This document shows positions 1-7,213 of a stretch of DNA of 64,000 bases, piece after piece. The notes below the pieces were generated by a model that saw only the letters and a list, made by a program, of their open reading frames with translations, searched no databases and was not told the origin of the DNA. This DNA is from JAOPZW01 sp036379935 (lineage in GTDB: Bacteria > Actinomycetota > Thermoleophilia > Solirubrobacterales > Solirubrobacteraceae), in NCBI GenBank assembly GCA_036379935.1, contig DASVFT010000022.1:37910-101909 (forward strand), written 5' to 3'. The first letter of the stretch is position 1, and every line of letters starts with the position of its first letter. The translations under genes and the position numbers were made by a program.

Positions 1-122
1 TCGGCGGCGTAGAAGGGCAGCGGCCCACGAGCGTCCGCGGGGTCGTCCATCGGGAAGTAGCCCGCGGCGTAGAGCGCGACGGCCTGCTCGACCGACGGGC
101 CGGCGTTCAGCGGGGCCGTCAT
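1..122 (-). CDS. aat: Probable leucyl/phenylalanyl-tRNA--protein transferase, N-terminal part, cut by window start
   Basis: Forty codons are visible on the minus strand from an ATG at 122, running off the left edge. The peptide contains LYAAGYFPMDD followed by LPFYAA, which resembles the start of the Aat family (an AYxxGxFPM/W segment near the N terminus). Aat would attach Leu or Phe to N-terminal Lys/Arg of proteins for N-end-rule degradation in the cytoplasm. Only the first tenth or so of the protein is present and the catalytic domain is not seen, so the call rests on one motif. It lies downstream of, and on the same strand as, the decayed genes at 134-957. Confidence 0.5.
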   Translation of the reverse strand, partial: MTAPLNAGPSVEQAVALYAAGYFPMDDPADARGPLPFYAA

Positions 123-133
123 CGAGGCCGACT

Positions 134-640
134 CTAGCCCGCCATCGCGTGCGAGCGGGCGGCGTTCCGAAGAGGAGTGGCCCGGCGGTGCGTATACGCG
201 CCGCCAGGCCCGATGTCAGCGGGGGAATCCACGCCGTGACGCGCGCGAGGCGCGTGACCAGCAGCGCCGCCGCCACGGCGATCGGAGCCGCGAGCGCGGC
301 CAGCGCCCACGGCCTCGTGGTGTCGCTGCCCACCAGCAGGCCGTGAGCGACTGCGAGCACCCAGAAGACCGGGAGCAGCCGATGTGCGCGGCGCCACCGC
401 GCGGCACCGACTCGGCGGCGAACGTAGAACGTCGCGCCAAGGGCGAGGATGCCGTAGGCGGCGATCTGCCCGAGCGCCGTGGCGACGGGCCGGTAGGGGC
501 CGGCGAAGGGCACGGATGCCCGCCGGCCCGGGCCGCAGGACGGGATCGACCAGCAGCGACACGGCGTGCACGCCGATGAGCGCGAAGGTGGCGGGGGCGC
601 GCCTGATGGAGGCGCGGCTCGTGGTCCAGACAGGGGTCAT
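134..640 (-). pseudogene. Ferric-reductase-like transmembrane protein, frameshifted
   Basis: An ATG at 640 opens a membrane protein (MTPVWTTSRAS, then a hydrophobic helix FALIGVHAVSLL and DPVLRPGPAG). Near 511-520 the coding signal jumps to another minus frame, which continues VPFAGPYRPVATALG, GILALGATFYVRRR, AHRLLPVFWVLAVAHG and a last hydrophobic stretch. Together this reads as the helices of a ferric-reductase-like (YedZ/MsrQ-type) haem membrane domain; the histidines in GVHAV, RRAHRL and VAHG would be haem ligand candidates. Neither frame alone is complete. The second frame has no stop before the aat start, so the 3' end is uncertain. The ATG overlaps the end of the apbE remnant (ATGA at 640-637), the usual gene order for such redox pairs. 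It is either a true pseudogene or a sequencing error. Confidence 0.5.
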
Positions 641-957
641 ATCGCTATGACGATCGTCATACCCAGAGCCATGGGGCAGATGGGCACGGGCGCCCATGGG
701 CCCGGCCAGCAGCGCGGCCTTGGCGCGGACCTCGGCCTCGAGCGCGGTGGGCGCCAGGGGCAGTCGCCTCCACGATCCCCGTCCGGGCCGGGCGCGCCGT
801 GCTCGGGTCGAGCAGACGCCAGCCGCGTCGCGTCACGCCGCTCGTCGCGGCGGCGCCGTCGGTGAGCGTCAGCTCGCCCAGCAGGGGTGCGGCGCCGGCG
901 GGCTCCGCGGCGTCGGGTGCGAGGACCGGCGCCAGCGTGGCATCCACCAATCCGCCG
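637..957 (-). pseudogene. apbE: Remnant of ApbE-type FAD:protein FMN transferase
   Basis: Minus-strand reading gives GGLVDATLAPVL, then TDGAAATSGVTRRGWR, then DPSTARPARTGIVEAT in one frame. Near 751-763 the signal changes frame to LAPTALEAEVRAKAALLAG. These match, in order, the C-terminal half of ApbE proteins, which transfer FMN to a Thr of a partner flavoprotein outside the membrane. The N-terminal half is missing, short deletions are apparent between the blocks, and the end overlaps the ferric-reductase-like start. Beyond about 957 the DNA instead encodes a plus-strand protease fragment, so a rearrangement joins two unrelated genes there. Identification is by motif order only. Confidence 0.5.
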
Positions 958-1086
958 CTCAACTCGCAGGTGGAGAGCGGCTCGGGCGCCGGCTCCTCCC
1001 AAGGCGGGAACATCGGCATCGGCTTCGCGGTCCCCTCCAACACCGTGCGTACGGTGCTGGGCTCCCTCGAGGCGCGCGCCAGCTGA
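958..1086 (+). pseudogene. Fragment of HtrA/DegP-like serine protease
   Basis: Forty-two codons ending in TGA at 1084-1086 encode LNSQVES, then GGNIGIGFAVPSNTV, the very conserved segment that follows the catalytic Ser in trypsin-like HtrA proteases. The catalytic domain upstream and the usual downstream PDZ domain are both absent. No plausible start codon or promoter serves the fragment. It abuts the apbE remnant on the opposite strand, so this is a piece left by recombination. Confidence 0.5.
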
Positions 1087-1138
1087 GCGCGAGAACGGCC
1101 GCTCCATGGCCGCGCCGCCGCGTATACGCGACCCGTGC

Positions 1139-1828
1139 CTAGGGGTTGTCGAAGGTCACGTAGCGGAAGATCGACGGTCCCGCGATCGTGATCGGGAAGC
1201 TGCCCAGCGTCGGGTCGGTCGGGTCAGCGACGCAGGCAGCGATCCGAATGCGGTTGCCAGGGGCGGGCTTGCCGGTCACGACCACCTGGTCCGGCCAGTT
1301 CGCGGGTGGCGTCACCACGATGATGTCGTCGGCGATGTTCGGCGAGCCGCCCGTAGGGGTTGCCGGGGCCTCCGCCGCCTGGCACAGCGAGCCGGGGTTG
1401 TTGAACACGAGGCTCGGCACCGAGATCGCGCCTGCGAACGAGCCTATGTCGACCGTCTGGAGCGATCCGTTCGCCACCGAACCGCCGCCGATCGAGTCCG
1501 GAGCGAGCTTCGACGCGGTGACCGAGCCCGGCGCCAGCGCCTGCGCCGTGACCGCGCCCGCGCCGAGGTCCGGCGCCAGGACCTGCGCGTCGACGATCTG
1601 GGCCGACCGCACCGAGTTCCGCGGCGTGGTGGTCAGCGACCGCACCGTGGCCTTGCTCAGATCGGCCTTCCTGATCGTCCCGTTCTTGATCGCGCGGCTC
1701 GTCACGGTGCCCTTGGCGAGCAGCTTCGCGTTGATAACTCGCTCTGCCTGGGCAGGACCGCCGAGAGCGATGAACAGAGCGAGGAGCGCGACCGCCATGG
1801 CGGGGGAGGGTCGGCGAAGGATCCGCAT
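1139..1828 (-). CDS. Secreted protein with degenerate Asn/Gly/Lys/Ala repeats
   Basis: The 229-residue product begins MRILRRPSPAM followed by a hydrophobic helix and an AQA-type signal-peptidase site, so export is expected. The mature N-terminal half carries loose repeats such as LAKGTVTSRAIKNG, TIRKADLS, APGSVTASKLA and ANGSLQTVDI, a pattern frequent in extracellular proteins of Thermoleophilia and probably forming a beta-solenoid-like stretch. The C-terminal part (VVVTGKPAPGNRIRI...) is globular and unassigned. The ATG at 1828 is chosen because it places a basic n-region directly before the helix; longer upstream open reading lacks protein-like composition. The gene is divergent from the Pro/Thr-rich protein at 2069 across about 240 bp. 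Function unknown. Confidence 0.6.
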   Translation of the reverse strand: MRILRRPSPAMAVALLALFIALGGPAQAERVINAKLLAKGTVTSRAIKNGTIRKADLSKATVRSLTTTPRNSVRSAQIVDAQVLAPDLGAGAVTAQALAPGSVTASKLAPDSIGGGSVANGSLQTVDIGSFAGAISVPSLVFNNPGSLCQAAEAPATPTGGSPNIADDIIVVTPPANWPDQVVVTGKPAPGNRIRIAACVADPTDPTLGSFPITIAGPSIFRYVTFDNP

Positions 1829-2068
1829 GCTGGTGACTGTGCCAGGTTCGTCGGCGGACATGGATCCCTCGACACATGTCGTACGCGACGCGCTGGAAAT
1901 AAGCAAACCAACTCCCCGGAAATCTCTGGGGCGAGCGTCAACGCGCCAAGTTGGCACCGAGCCGTCTTCCGGGTTCTCGGCAAGAACGGACAAACTGGAA
2001 TCTGGAGCGCTCGGCCTGTCCGCGTGGGACTTGAGTCCCGGCCCCCACATGTCGATGTTCCGTCCAGC

Positions 2069-3100
2069 ATGACCCCACAGGGCCACGGAAGGACCCGCGC
2101 GACCGTTGCCTGGCTCGCCGGTGCGATGATCGCTTGCGCCCTCATCGGCACCTGCCTCGCGGTCCTGCGCAGCAACGTCCTTCCGTTCCAGGGCGCATGG
2201 CCGAGTACGCACGGCTCACCGACGCAGGTGAGCGAGCTCCCGCCCCCGCCGCAGCCGTCCAGCGCGCTCTCGAGGGCCCCCGGCGCGACGCCGCTCGCGG
2301 CCGCCGGCCCGGGCGGTGCCCTGCCCGGCCTGCCGGGGGGCCGGCCGTTCACGGGCCCCGTCGTGCCGACGCGCAACGCCGGAACGGGCGAGCAGACCAC
2401 CGGCGGCCTTGCCGGCCAGCCCACGAGCTCCGTGCCCACCAGCACGGGCACGACCATCCCCAGCACACCGACCGCCGCCCCCGCCGCCCCCGCGCCGGTG
2501 GCGGTGTCGGACACCGCGCCGGCGGCCGCCGACCCGACCGGCACGAGCACCTCGGCCACTCGCCCGCAGGGGCGCACGACCGATGCCGACACCGACCGTG
2601 CCAGCGAGCGCCCGCCGGCCGACACCGACGCGGGCGCCGACGACACGCCGGCCAGCCCGATCGAAGACGGTCAGCCGGCGACGGGCGCGCCCGCCAGCAC
2701 GGGGACGCAGCCGGCCACCAGCGACCCGACCCCCGCGCCCGCCACGCCGGCCAACCCCAACCCGCCTGCGGAGACGACGCCCGATCCGTCCTCCCCGCCG
2801 GTCCAGGCCACGTCGCAGGCGGCCGACTCCGGCACGGCGGCTCCGGCGCAGCCCGCCGACAACACGCCGCCCGCGAACGAAGAGAGCACACCGCCCGCGA
2901 ACGAAGACAACACGCCGCACGACGAAGAGACCCCGCCCGCGGGCTATGACAACACGACGCCCGCCAACGACGACGACACACCGCCGACCAACCACGACAA
3001 CACCACGCCCGCCGGCTACGACACCACGCCTTCGAACAGCGCAGGCTCCGAGCACGACGACTCCGGCTGCCACGACGGCGGCGGCTCGGGCGGCCGGTAG
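2069..3100 (+). CDS. Membrane-anchored Pro/Thr/Asp-rich surface protein
   Basis: The 343-residue protein starts at an ATG after which GRTRATVAWLAG and a single hydrophobic helix (about residues 12-32) form an uncleaved anchor or signal peptide. All the rest is low complexity: Ala/Pro/Thr-rich to about residue 260, then tandem acidic repeats of the type DNTPPANE, and a Gly-rich tail. Nothing enzymatic is visible. Composition suggests an extended cell-wall-spanning stalk. The stop codon lies in the first of three 10-bp repeats (3093-3134) that run into the end of lgt. Such sequences diverge fast, so no family can be named. Confidence 0.55.
   Translation: MTPQGHGRTRATVAWLAGAMIACALIGTCLAVLRSNVLPFQGAWPSTHGSPTQVSELPPPPQPSSALSRAPGATPLAAAGPGGALPGLPGGRPFTGPVVPTRNAGTGEQTTGGLAGQPTSSVPTSTGTTIPSTPTAAPAAPAPVAVSDTAPAAADPTGTSTSATRPQGRTTDADTDRASERPPADTDAGADDTPASPIEDGQPATGAPASTGTQPATSDPTPAPATPANPNPPAETTPDPSSPPVQATSQAADSGTAAPAQPADNTPPANEESTPPANEDNTPHDEETPPAGYDNTTPANDDDTPPTNHDNTTPAGYDTTPSNSAGSEHDDSGCHDGGGSGGR
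2858..3033 (+). repeat. In-frame tandem repeats, DNTPPANE-type units
   Basis: The C-terminal third of the Pro/Thr-rich protein is built of about eight imperfect units of 7-8 residues (NTPPANE, STPPANE, NTPHDE, NTTPAND, DTPPTNH, NTTPAGY). The nucleotide repeat is equally clear and likely changes length by slippage or recombination. Confidence 0.7.
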
Positions 3101-3134
3101 CGCCGGTAGCGCGCCGCTCAGGTCGCCGGTAGCG
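3093..3134. repeat. Three copies of GCCGGTAGCG between convergent genes
   Basis: Exact 10-bp copies lie at 3093-3102, 3102-3111 and 3125-3134. The first carries the TAG stop of the upstream plus-strand gene; the third lies in the last codons of lgt on the other strand. Confidence 0.75.
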
Positions 3135-3912
3135 CGGCGCCCTGGCTCGTCGCCGGACGCTCGTCGCGGCGAAGCAGCCCGCCGCGCCGCTGCGCGACCA
3201 CGAGCCACACCGCACCGATCACGAACTGCCCGACGCTCCACAGCTGCGCCGCCGTGAGCCCCAGTGCGGCGTCGTCGTTGCGGCGGATGAACTCGACGAG
3301 GAAGCGCTCGGTTCCGGCGATCACGAGGTAGAGGGCGAAGAGCACGCCAGGGCGCACGCGGTCGCGCAGGCGCCACAGGAAGTACGCCACCAGCCCCATC
3401 GTGAGCGTCTCGTAGATGGGGGTGGGATGCACCGTCTCACCGGGCGCGGTGGGGACGGTGCCGTGCGGATAGCCCATCGCCCACGGGCCGTCCCACGCCT
3501 TGCCGTAGTCGCCGTCGCCCGACACCTGGCAGCCGATCCGCCCCACCGCGTAGCCGAGGGCCAGCCCGGGCCCGGCCATGTCGACGAGCGACAACGAGAG
3601 GAAGTCACGGCGCCACGCCCACAGCAGGACGGCCACCACGCCGCCCGCCAGCCCGCCGTACCAGATCAGCCCCGAGCCTCCGAGCACGTTCCCAAGGCTC
3701 AGGGACTCGTGGTTCTGGACCAGCCAGTACCCCCGGGCGCCGACCAGCCCGCCGATGAGCGCGGCCGCCACGATCTCGTAGGCCCAGTCGGGCGGCTTGC
3801 CGATCTCGCGCAGCCGACGGTTGACCAGGGCGCCCCACGCCACGAAGTTCAGCGCGAAGAACACGCCGAACGTCTTGATCGAGAGGCCGAGGACGTCGAT
3901 CTCGGGCTGCAT
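3118..3912 (-). CDS. lgt: Prolipoprotein diacylglyceryl transferase, divergent copy
   Basis: The 264-residue integral membrane protein has about seven hydrophobic segments and the Lgt motif order: GLIWYGGLAGG, GYAVGRIGCQVSGDGDYG, VHPTPIYE and ERFLVEFIRR. Lgt moves diacylglycerol from phosphatidylglycerol to the lipobox Cys of prolipoproteins in the membrane. Compared with the second copy at 54719-55513, the signature after GRIG is CQVSGDGDYG rather than the canonical GNYFNQELYG, so this belongs to a divergent Lgt clade and may have a different substrate range. The ATG at 3912 is preceded by TAGCAT with an 8-nt gap, consistent with a leaderless message. Confidence 0.88.
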   Translation of the reverse strand: MQPEIDVLGLSIKTFGVFFALNFVAWGALVNRRLREIGKPPDWAYEIVAAALIGGLVGARGYWLVQNHESLSLGNVLGGSGLIWYGGLAGGVVAVLLWAWRRDFLSLSLVDMAGPGLALGYAVGRIGCQVSGDGDYGKAWDGPWAMGYPHGTVPTAPGETVHPTPIYETLTMGLVAYFLWRLRDRVRPGVLFALYLVIAGTERFLVEFIRRNDDAALGLTAAQLWSVGQFVIGAVWLVVAQRRGGLLRRDERPATSQGAALPAT

Positions 3913-3926
3913 GCGCCCACATGCTA
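3913..3926 (-). promoter_or_regulatory. Leaderless-type -10 element of lgt (TAGCAT, 8 nt to ATG)
   Basis: On the minus strand TAGCAT occupies 3926-3921 and the start codon begins at 3912. There is no room for a ribosome-binding site. Confidence 0.5.
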
Positions 3927-3927
3927 C

Positions 3928-3981
3928 GAGCGCGGTTGGCGCTCAGCGCCGGGGGCGGAGCGCGGTTGGCGCTCAGCGCCG
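3928..3981. repeat. 24-bp direct duplication spanning the TetR stop codon
   Basis: Identical 24-bp copies at 3928-3951 and 3958-3981 each contain the hairpin-like core GGCGCTCAGCGCC. The right copy includes the TGA of the tetR-family gene; the left copy sits just upstream of the lgt promoter. Confidence 0.8.
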
Positions 3982-4566
3982 AGGCGCGTTGGCGATCGCC
4001 GCCTCGAGCTCGCGGCCGATGTCGTCGAGCGGGGCGGTGTCGCGGCGCGCGCGGCAGAGCACCACGGCGCCCTCGATGGCGGTCACCGCCAGGGTCGCGA
4101 GGCGCGCCGCCTTCTTGCGCCGCACGCCGGACTCGCGCAGCGCCTCGGCGAACGCGTTGCTCCAGCGCTCGTAGCCCGCGGCCGCCGCCTCGCGCGCCCC
4201 CGTCACGTCGGCGGGGGCCGTCGCCACGGCGGCGAGCGCGGAGCCGGCGCGGAAGTCGTTGGCCCGAAGCTCGGCACGCCAGCCGTCGAGGTAGCTGTGC
4301 AGGGCGGATACGGGGTCCGACGTCACCTCGGCGGGGCGAGCGGCCGCATCGGCGGCGTGCTGCGCCGCCTCCTGGGCAAGCTGCGCCTTGCCGCCGGGGA
4401 AGTGGTGGTAGATGGAGCCGCGCGGCGCGCCGCTGCTGGCCACGACGTCGCGCAGGCCGGCGCCCGCGAAGCCGCGTTCGCCGAACAGCTGTGCGGCGCT
4501 CTGCACCATGCGCCGCCGGACGTCGTTCTCAATGGTCGGCTTCTCGGTGGCTATGACGCCCACCAT
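3973..4566 (-). CDS. TetR/AcrR-family transcriptional regulator
   Basis: The 197-residue protein has an N-terminal TetR helix-turn-helix (about residues 15-60: RRRMVQSAAQLFGERGF, then LRDVVASSGAPRGSIYHHF), where GSIYHHF is the recognition-helix signature. The C-terminal ligand domain is helical and resembles the LmrA/YxaF-type group (GWRAELRANDF, EGAVVLCRARRD). It probably represses a nearby transporter or enzyme gene on binding a small hydrophobic ligand, but the target is not evident here. The ATG at 4566 is used because upstream in-frame sequence is not protein-like. The gene ends inside the 24-bp duplication. Confidence 0.82.
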   Translation of the reverse strand: MVGVIATEKPTIENDVRRRMVQSAAQLFGERGFAGAGLRDVVASSGAPRGSIYHHFPGGKAQLAQEAAQHAADAAARPAEVTSDPVSALHSYLDGWRAELRANDFRAGSALAAVATAPADVTGAREAAAAGYERWSNAFAEALRESGVRRKKAARLATLAVTAIEGAVVLCRARRDTAPLDDIGRELEAAIANAPRR

Positions 4567-4604
4567 AGTTGGCGCGGCGCCGCGCGGCCTGGACGAAGGT
4601 GGTG

Positions 4605-5084
4605 CTACCGACCGCCCAGCAGCCCGCGCAGCCCGTCGAGGACCCCCGCACGCACGCGGCCGCGGCGGGGCCGACGCCGGGCGGCGGGAGCCGGCGGCCG
4701 CGGCGGCCCGGGCGGCGCTGGCGTGGGTGGGTCCCAGCGCTGGCCGCGCGCCTCGGCCTGCGCGACGGCGGCGCGCCAGCGCTCGATCAGGCGCAGCGTC
4801 TGGTCGCCGTCGGCCACGTCGCTGGTCGAGGCCCACGGGACGCCCCGCGCCCACCACAGCGTCCAGTCGTCGCGGCGCCCGCGGAGCGTGCCCGACCAGC
4901 TCCCGAGTCGGACGGCCTCGCCCGCGCTGCGCAGGGCCTGCTCGGCGACGTGCTGCTCCACGACGCAGAGGTCGCACCCCGACGTGCGCCAGAAGATGGC
5001 GTAGCGATCATCGCGCGGCACCAGGTACGCGTCGCTCAGCGCGGTGATGAACGCGGTGCGCGCCGGAGGGTCCTCGGTCTTCAT
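4605..5084 (-). CDS. Protein of unknown function with Pro/Arg-rich tail
   Basis: The 159-residue product has a plausible globular part (residues 1-115: ARTAFITALSDAYLVPRDDRYAIFWRT, GCDLCVVEQHVAEQAL, GDQTLRLIERWR) and a low-complexity Pro- then Arg-rich C terminus. CDLC is a lone CxxC pair. The start ATG at 5084 gives the first protein-like sequence; a longer reading to 5165 is possible. It is on the same strand as, and 38 bp upstream of, the TetR gene, so the two may be cotranscribed. I do not recognise the family. Confidence 0.5.
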   Translation of the reverse strand: MKTEDPPARTAFITALSDAYLVPRDDRYAIFWRTSGCDLCVVEQHVAEQALRSAGEAVRLGSWSGTLRGRRDDWTLWWARGVPWASTSDVADGDQTLRLIERWRAAVAQAEARGQRWDPPTPAPPGPPRPPAPAARRRPRRGRVRAGVLDGLRGLLGGR

Positions 5085-5601
5085 CGCTCGGGCGGGGTGC
5101 GGGACGTGAGCGCTGCTTAGCCGCGGCAACGCGCTTCCAAACCACATCACTAGGTCGCCCCGCACGATTGACGAACCAGGCGGCGCGTCAGGACCAACCT
5201 ACGCCATGCCCGCGCGTTCTTCTCTACGGGGGCAACCGCCAGGACGGCTGCGTCGACCGGTCACGGAACAGGCCGGCGTTGGGGGGACAGGGCCCCGGAC
5301 AAGACGTCCGGGGTCGCTGTCCACCTTCGCCGGGCGACGCGGAACTTCGCACTCACGGGCAGATTCTGTGCGATTTGGCTCGCAGGCGTACGAACTCGCC
5401 GCGTTACGGCGTAACGTCGACGTTGCAAGGACGCATCGCGCTGTGAGCCGGAGCCCCAATCGGCTCCAGCGCGCCCCGGCCCCTCGGCCGGTTGCCCCCC
5501 AAACGCCGTGCCGGGGGCGCCGGGGCACCTTTCGCGCGCGCCTTCACCACATCGCGACGTCCGGCCAACATTTTCTCTTCGCGTTGGCGCATACTGAGCA
5601 G
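5085..5601 (+). other. 517-bp noncoding region with several strong inverted repeats
   Basis: No convincing gene is seen on either strand. Notable structure: a two-part hairpin at 5285-5322 (outer GGACAG/CTGTCC, inner CCCCGGAC/GTCCGGGG, 5-nt loop); GTTACGGCGTAAC followed by the perfect 12-bp palindrome AACGTCGACGTT at 5403-5424; a second two-part hairpin at 5437-5473 (CGCGCT/AGCGCG outside GGAGCC/GGCTCC); and GC-rich stems after that. It could be a structured leader of the sigma factor gene, a small RNA locus or a cluster of operators. I could not match a known riboswitch class. Confidence 0.4.
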
Positions 5602-7194
5602 ATGGCGGCCACTGCGGTCCCACTTCGCCCTCGACGCCGCTCACGCGGGCCGTCGATCCGGCGAGTGGGCGACGATCGGCTCGTCGCTCGCGTCCGGGCC
5701 GGGGACGACGCCGCGTTCGAGGCCATCTACGACCGCTACGCCCGCGGACTCCTCGCCTTCTGCCGCCACATGCTCGGCAGCCGTCACGAGGCCGAGGACG
5801 CTCTGCAGCATTCCTTCGCGTCCGCCTACCGGGCGCTGCGCGGCGGCGGCGACGCGGTGATCGAGCTGCGGCCCTGGCTCTACACGATCGCACGCAACCG
5901 CTGCCTGTCCGCGTTGCGCTCGCAGCGCGAGGAGCTTGGCGTGGATGGGCGCCAGCTGGAACGTGGCTCGCTCGACGGCCTGGCGACCCAGATCCAGCTG
6001 CGCGCCGAGCTGCGCGAGCTGGTCGATGACGTCCGGCGCCTGCCCGACGACCAGCGCGCCGCCCTCGTGCTCTTCGAGCTCGGCGACCAGTCCCACGAGG
6101 AGATCGCTGCGGTCCTCGGGGTGCGGCGGGAGAAGGTCAAGGCGCTGGTCTTCCAGGCGCGCGCGGGGCTGCTGCGCGCGCGCGAGGCGCGCGACGCCTC
6201 CTGCCTCGACGTCCGCCAGCAGCTGGCCACCGCGGTCGGGAGGCTCCCGTCGCGAGGCATGACGCGCGCCCACGTCGATCGCTGCCCCGCGTGCGCCGCG
6301 TTCGAGCGCGACGTGCGGCGCCAGCGGTCGGCGCTGGCGGCGATCCTCCCGGTCGCGCCGACCGTGGGCCTGAAGGCGTCGGTGCTCGGCTTCGCCCTGG
6401 GCGGTGGCGGCGGAGCGGCGGCGCTGACCGGCGCGGGCGCCGGCGGTGGGGCCACTGTGGCGGCCGGCAGCGCGCTCGCGGCCGGCGCCACGACCGCCGG
6501 CGGCGCAGGAGCCGGCGTGGCCGGCGCCCTCAGCAGCGGTGCCGCGGCCACCGTCGCGGGGGGCCTGGCCACCGGCGCGCACGTCGGCGGCGGCATCGCC
6601 GCCAAGGGGCTCGTGGCCAAGATCCTCGCCGTCGTCGTCGTGGCCGGCGGGACCGGCGAGGTCAGGCACCTCGCCAGCGAGACGCCGGTGAGTCCGACGG
6701 TGGCGACGCCGGCCTTCGCGGCCAAGCCGCAGCTCGCCGCCGACACGCCGGGGCGCCACGCGAAGAGCCACCCCGCGCTCGATCCCCCCGTTCAGGCGGC
6801 GCCCGCCGATCCGCTCGTGCAGACCGGTGGGCCGGCGCCCGCGCCTGCCCGCGCGGACGCGCTGCCGCCCGCGGCATCCGCACCGGCGCCGGTCCACGGC
6901 CCCGAGCCCGCGTCGGCGCCGGTGTCGGCGTCGACCGCGCCCGCATCGGACCTCGCTCCGGACCCGTCGCCGGGATCGACGACGACGTCCACGACGGAGG
7001 CCGAGTCGACGACGACCACGCCCGCCGCAACCACGACGCCCACGACGACGACCGGCACCACGAGCGCGCCCGCGGACGCCGGCACGCCGGCGCCGCCGCC
7101 CGACTCGGTCACCGTCCCGCCCGATGCGGCCCCCGTCGCGCCCACGGATGATCCGCCGCCCCCCGCTCCTGCGCCCGCGCAAGCGCAGGAGTGA
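5602..7194 (+). CDS. ECF-like sigma-70 factor with zinc-finger-like segment and long low-complexity C terminus
   Basis: The 530-residue protein has sigma region 2 at about residues 25-110 (AIYDRYARGLLAFCRHML, EAEDALQHSFASAYRAL, RPWLYTIARNRCLS) and region 4 at about 150-195 (RLPDDQRAALVLFEL, SHEEIAAVLGVRREKVKAL). A histidine-cysteine motif HVDRCPAC follows at about residues 228-235, like the zinc site of anti-sigma factors, then Gly/Ala-rich and hydrophobic stretches including LVAKILAVVVVAG, then a 150-residue Pro/Thr/Ser-rich tail. One chain therefore appears to hold a sigma factor, a possible self-inhibitory zinc module and a possible membrane anchor. The ATG at 5602 is preceded by CATACT and 6 nt. 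The next gene starts 19 bp after the stop. Confidence 0.75.
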   Translation: MAATAVPLRPRRRSRGPSIRRVGDDRLVARVRAGDDAAFEAIYDRYARGLLAFCRHMLGSRHEAEDALQHSFASAYRALRGGGDAVIELRPWLYTIARNRCLSALRSQREELGVDGRQLERGSLDGLATQIQLRAELRELVDDVRRLPDDQRAALVLFELGDQSHEEIAAVLGVRREKVKALVFQARAGLLRAREARDASCLDVRQQLATAVGRLPSRGMTRAHVDRCPACAAFERDVRRQRSALAAILPVAPTVGLKASVLGFALGGGGGAAALTGAGAGGGATVAAGSALAAGATTAGGAGAGVAGALSSGAAATVAGGLATGAHVGGGIAAKGLVAKILAVVVVAGGTGEVRHLASETPVSPTVATPAFAAKPQLAADTPGRHAKSHPALDPPVQAAPADPLVQTGGPAPAPARADALPPAASAPAPVHGPEPASAPVSASTAPASDLAPDPSPGSTTTSTTEAESTTTTPAATTTPTTTTGTTSAPADAGTPAPPPDSVTVPPDAAPVAPTDDPPPPAPAPAQAQE

Positions 7195-7213
7195 GCGTCA
7201 GCTCGGATCCCTG

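Noticed and set aside
887..2068. Long N-terminal extension of the Pro/Thr-rich protein
   Set aside because: This part is antisense to the secreted repeat protein and Arg-rich. The ATG at 2069 starts directly before the membrane helix.
2858..3033. CRISPR array
   Set aside because: The repeats are short, in frame and part of a low-complexity protein; there are no unique spacers. No array was seen anywhere in the window.
5226..5500. A cyclic di-GMP (GEMM-type) or cobalamin riboswitch before the sigma factor
   Set aside because: GGGGCAACC-like strings occur on both strands but the conserved core and ordered helices of those classes are not found.
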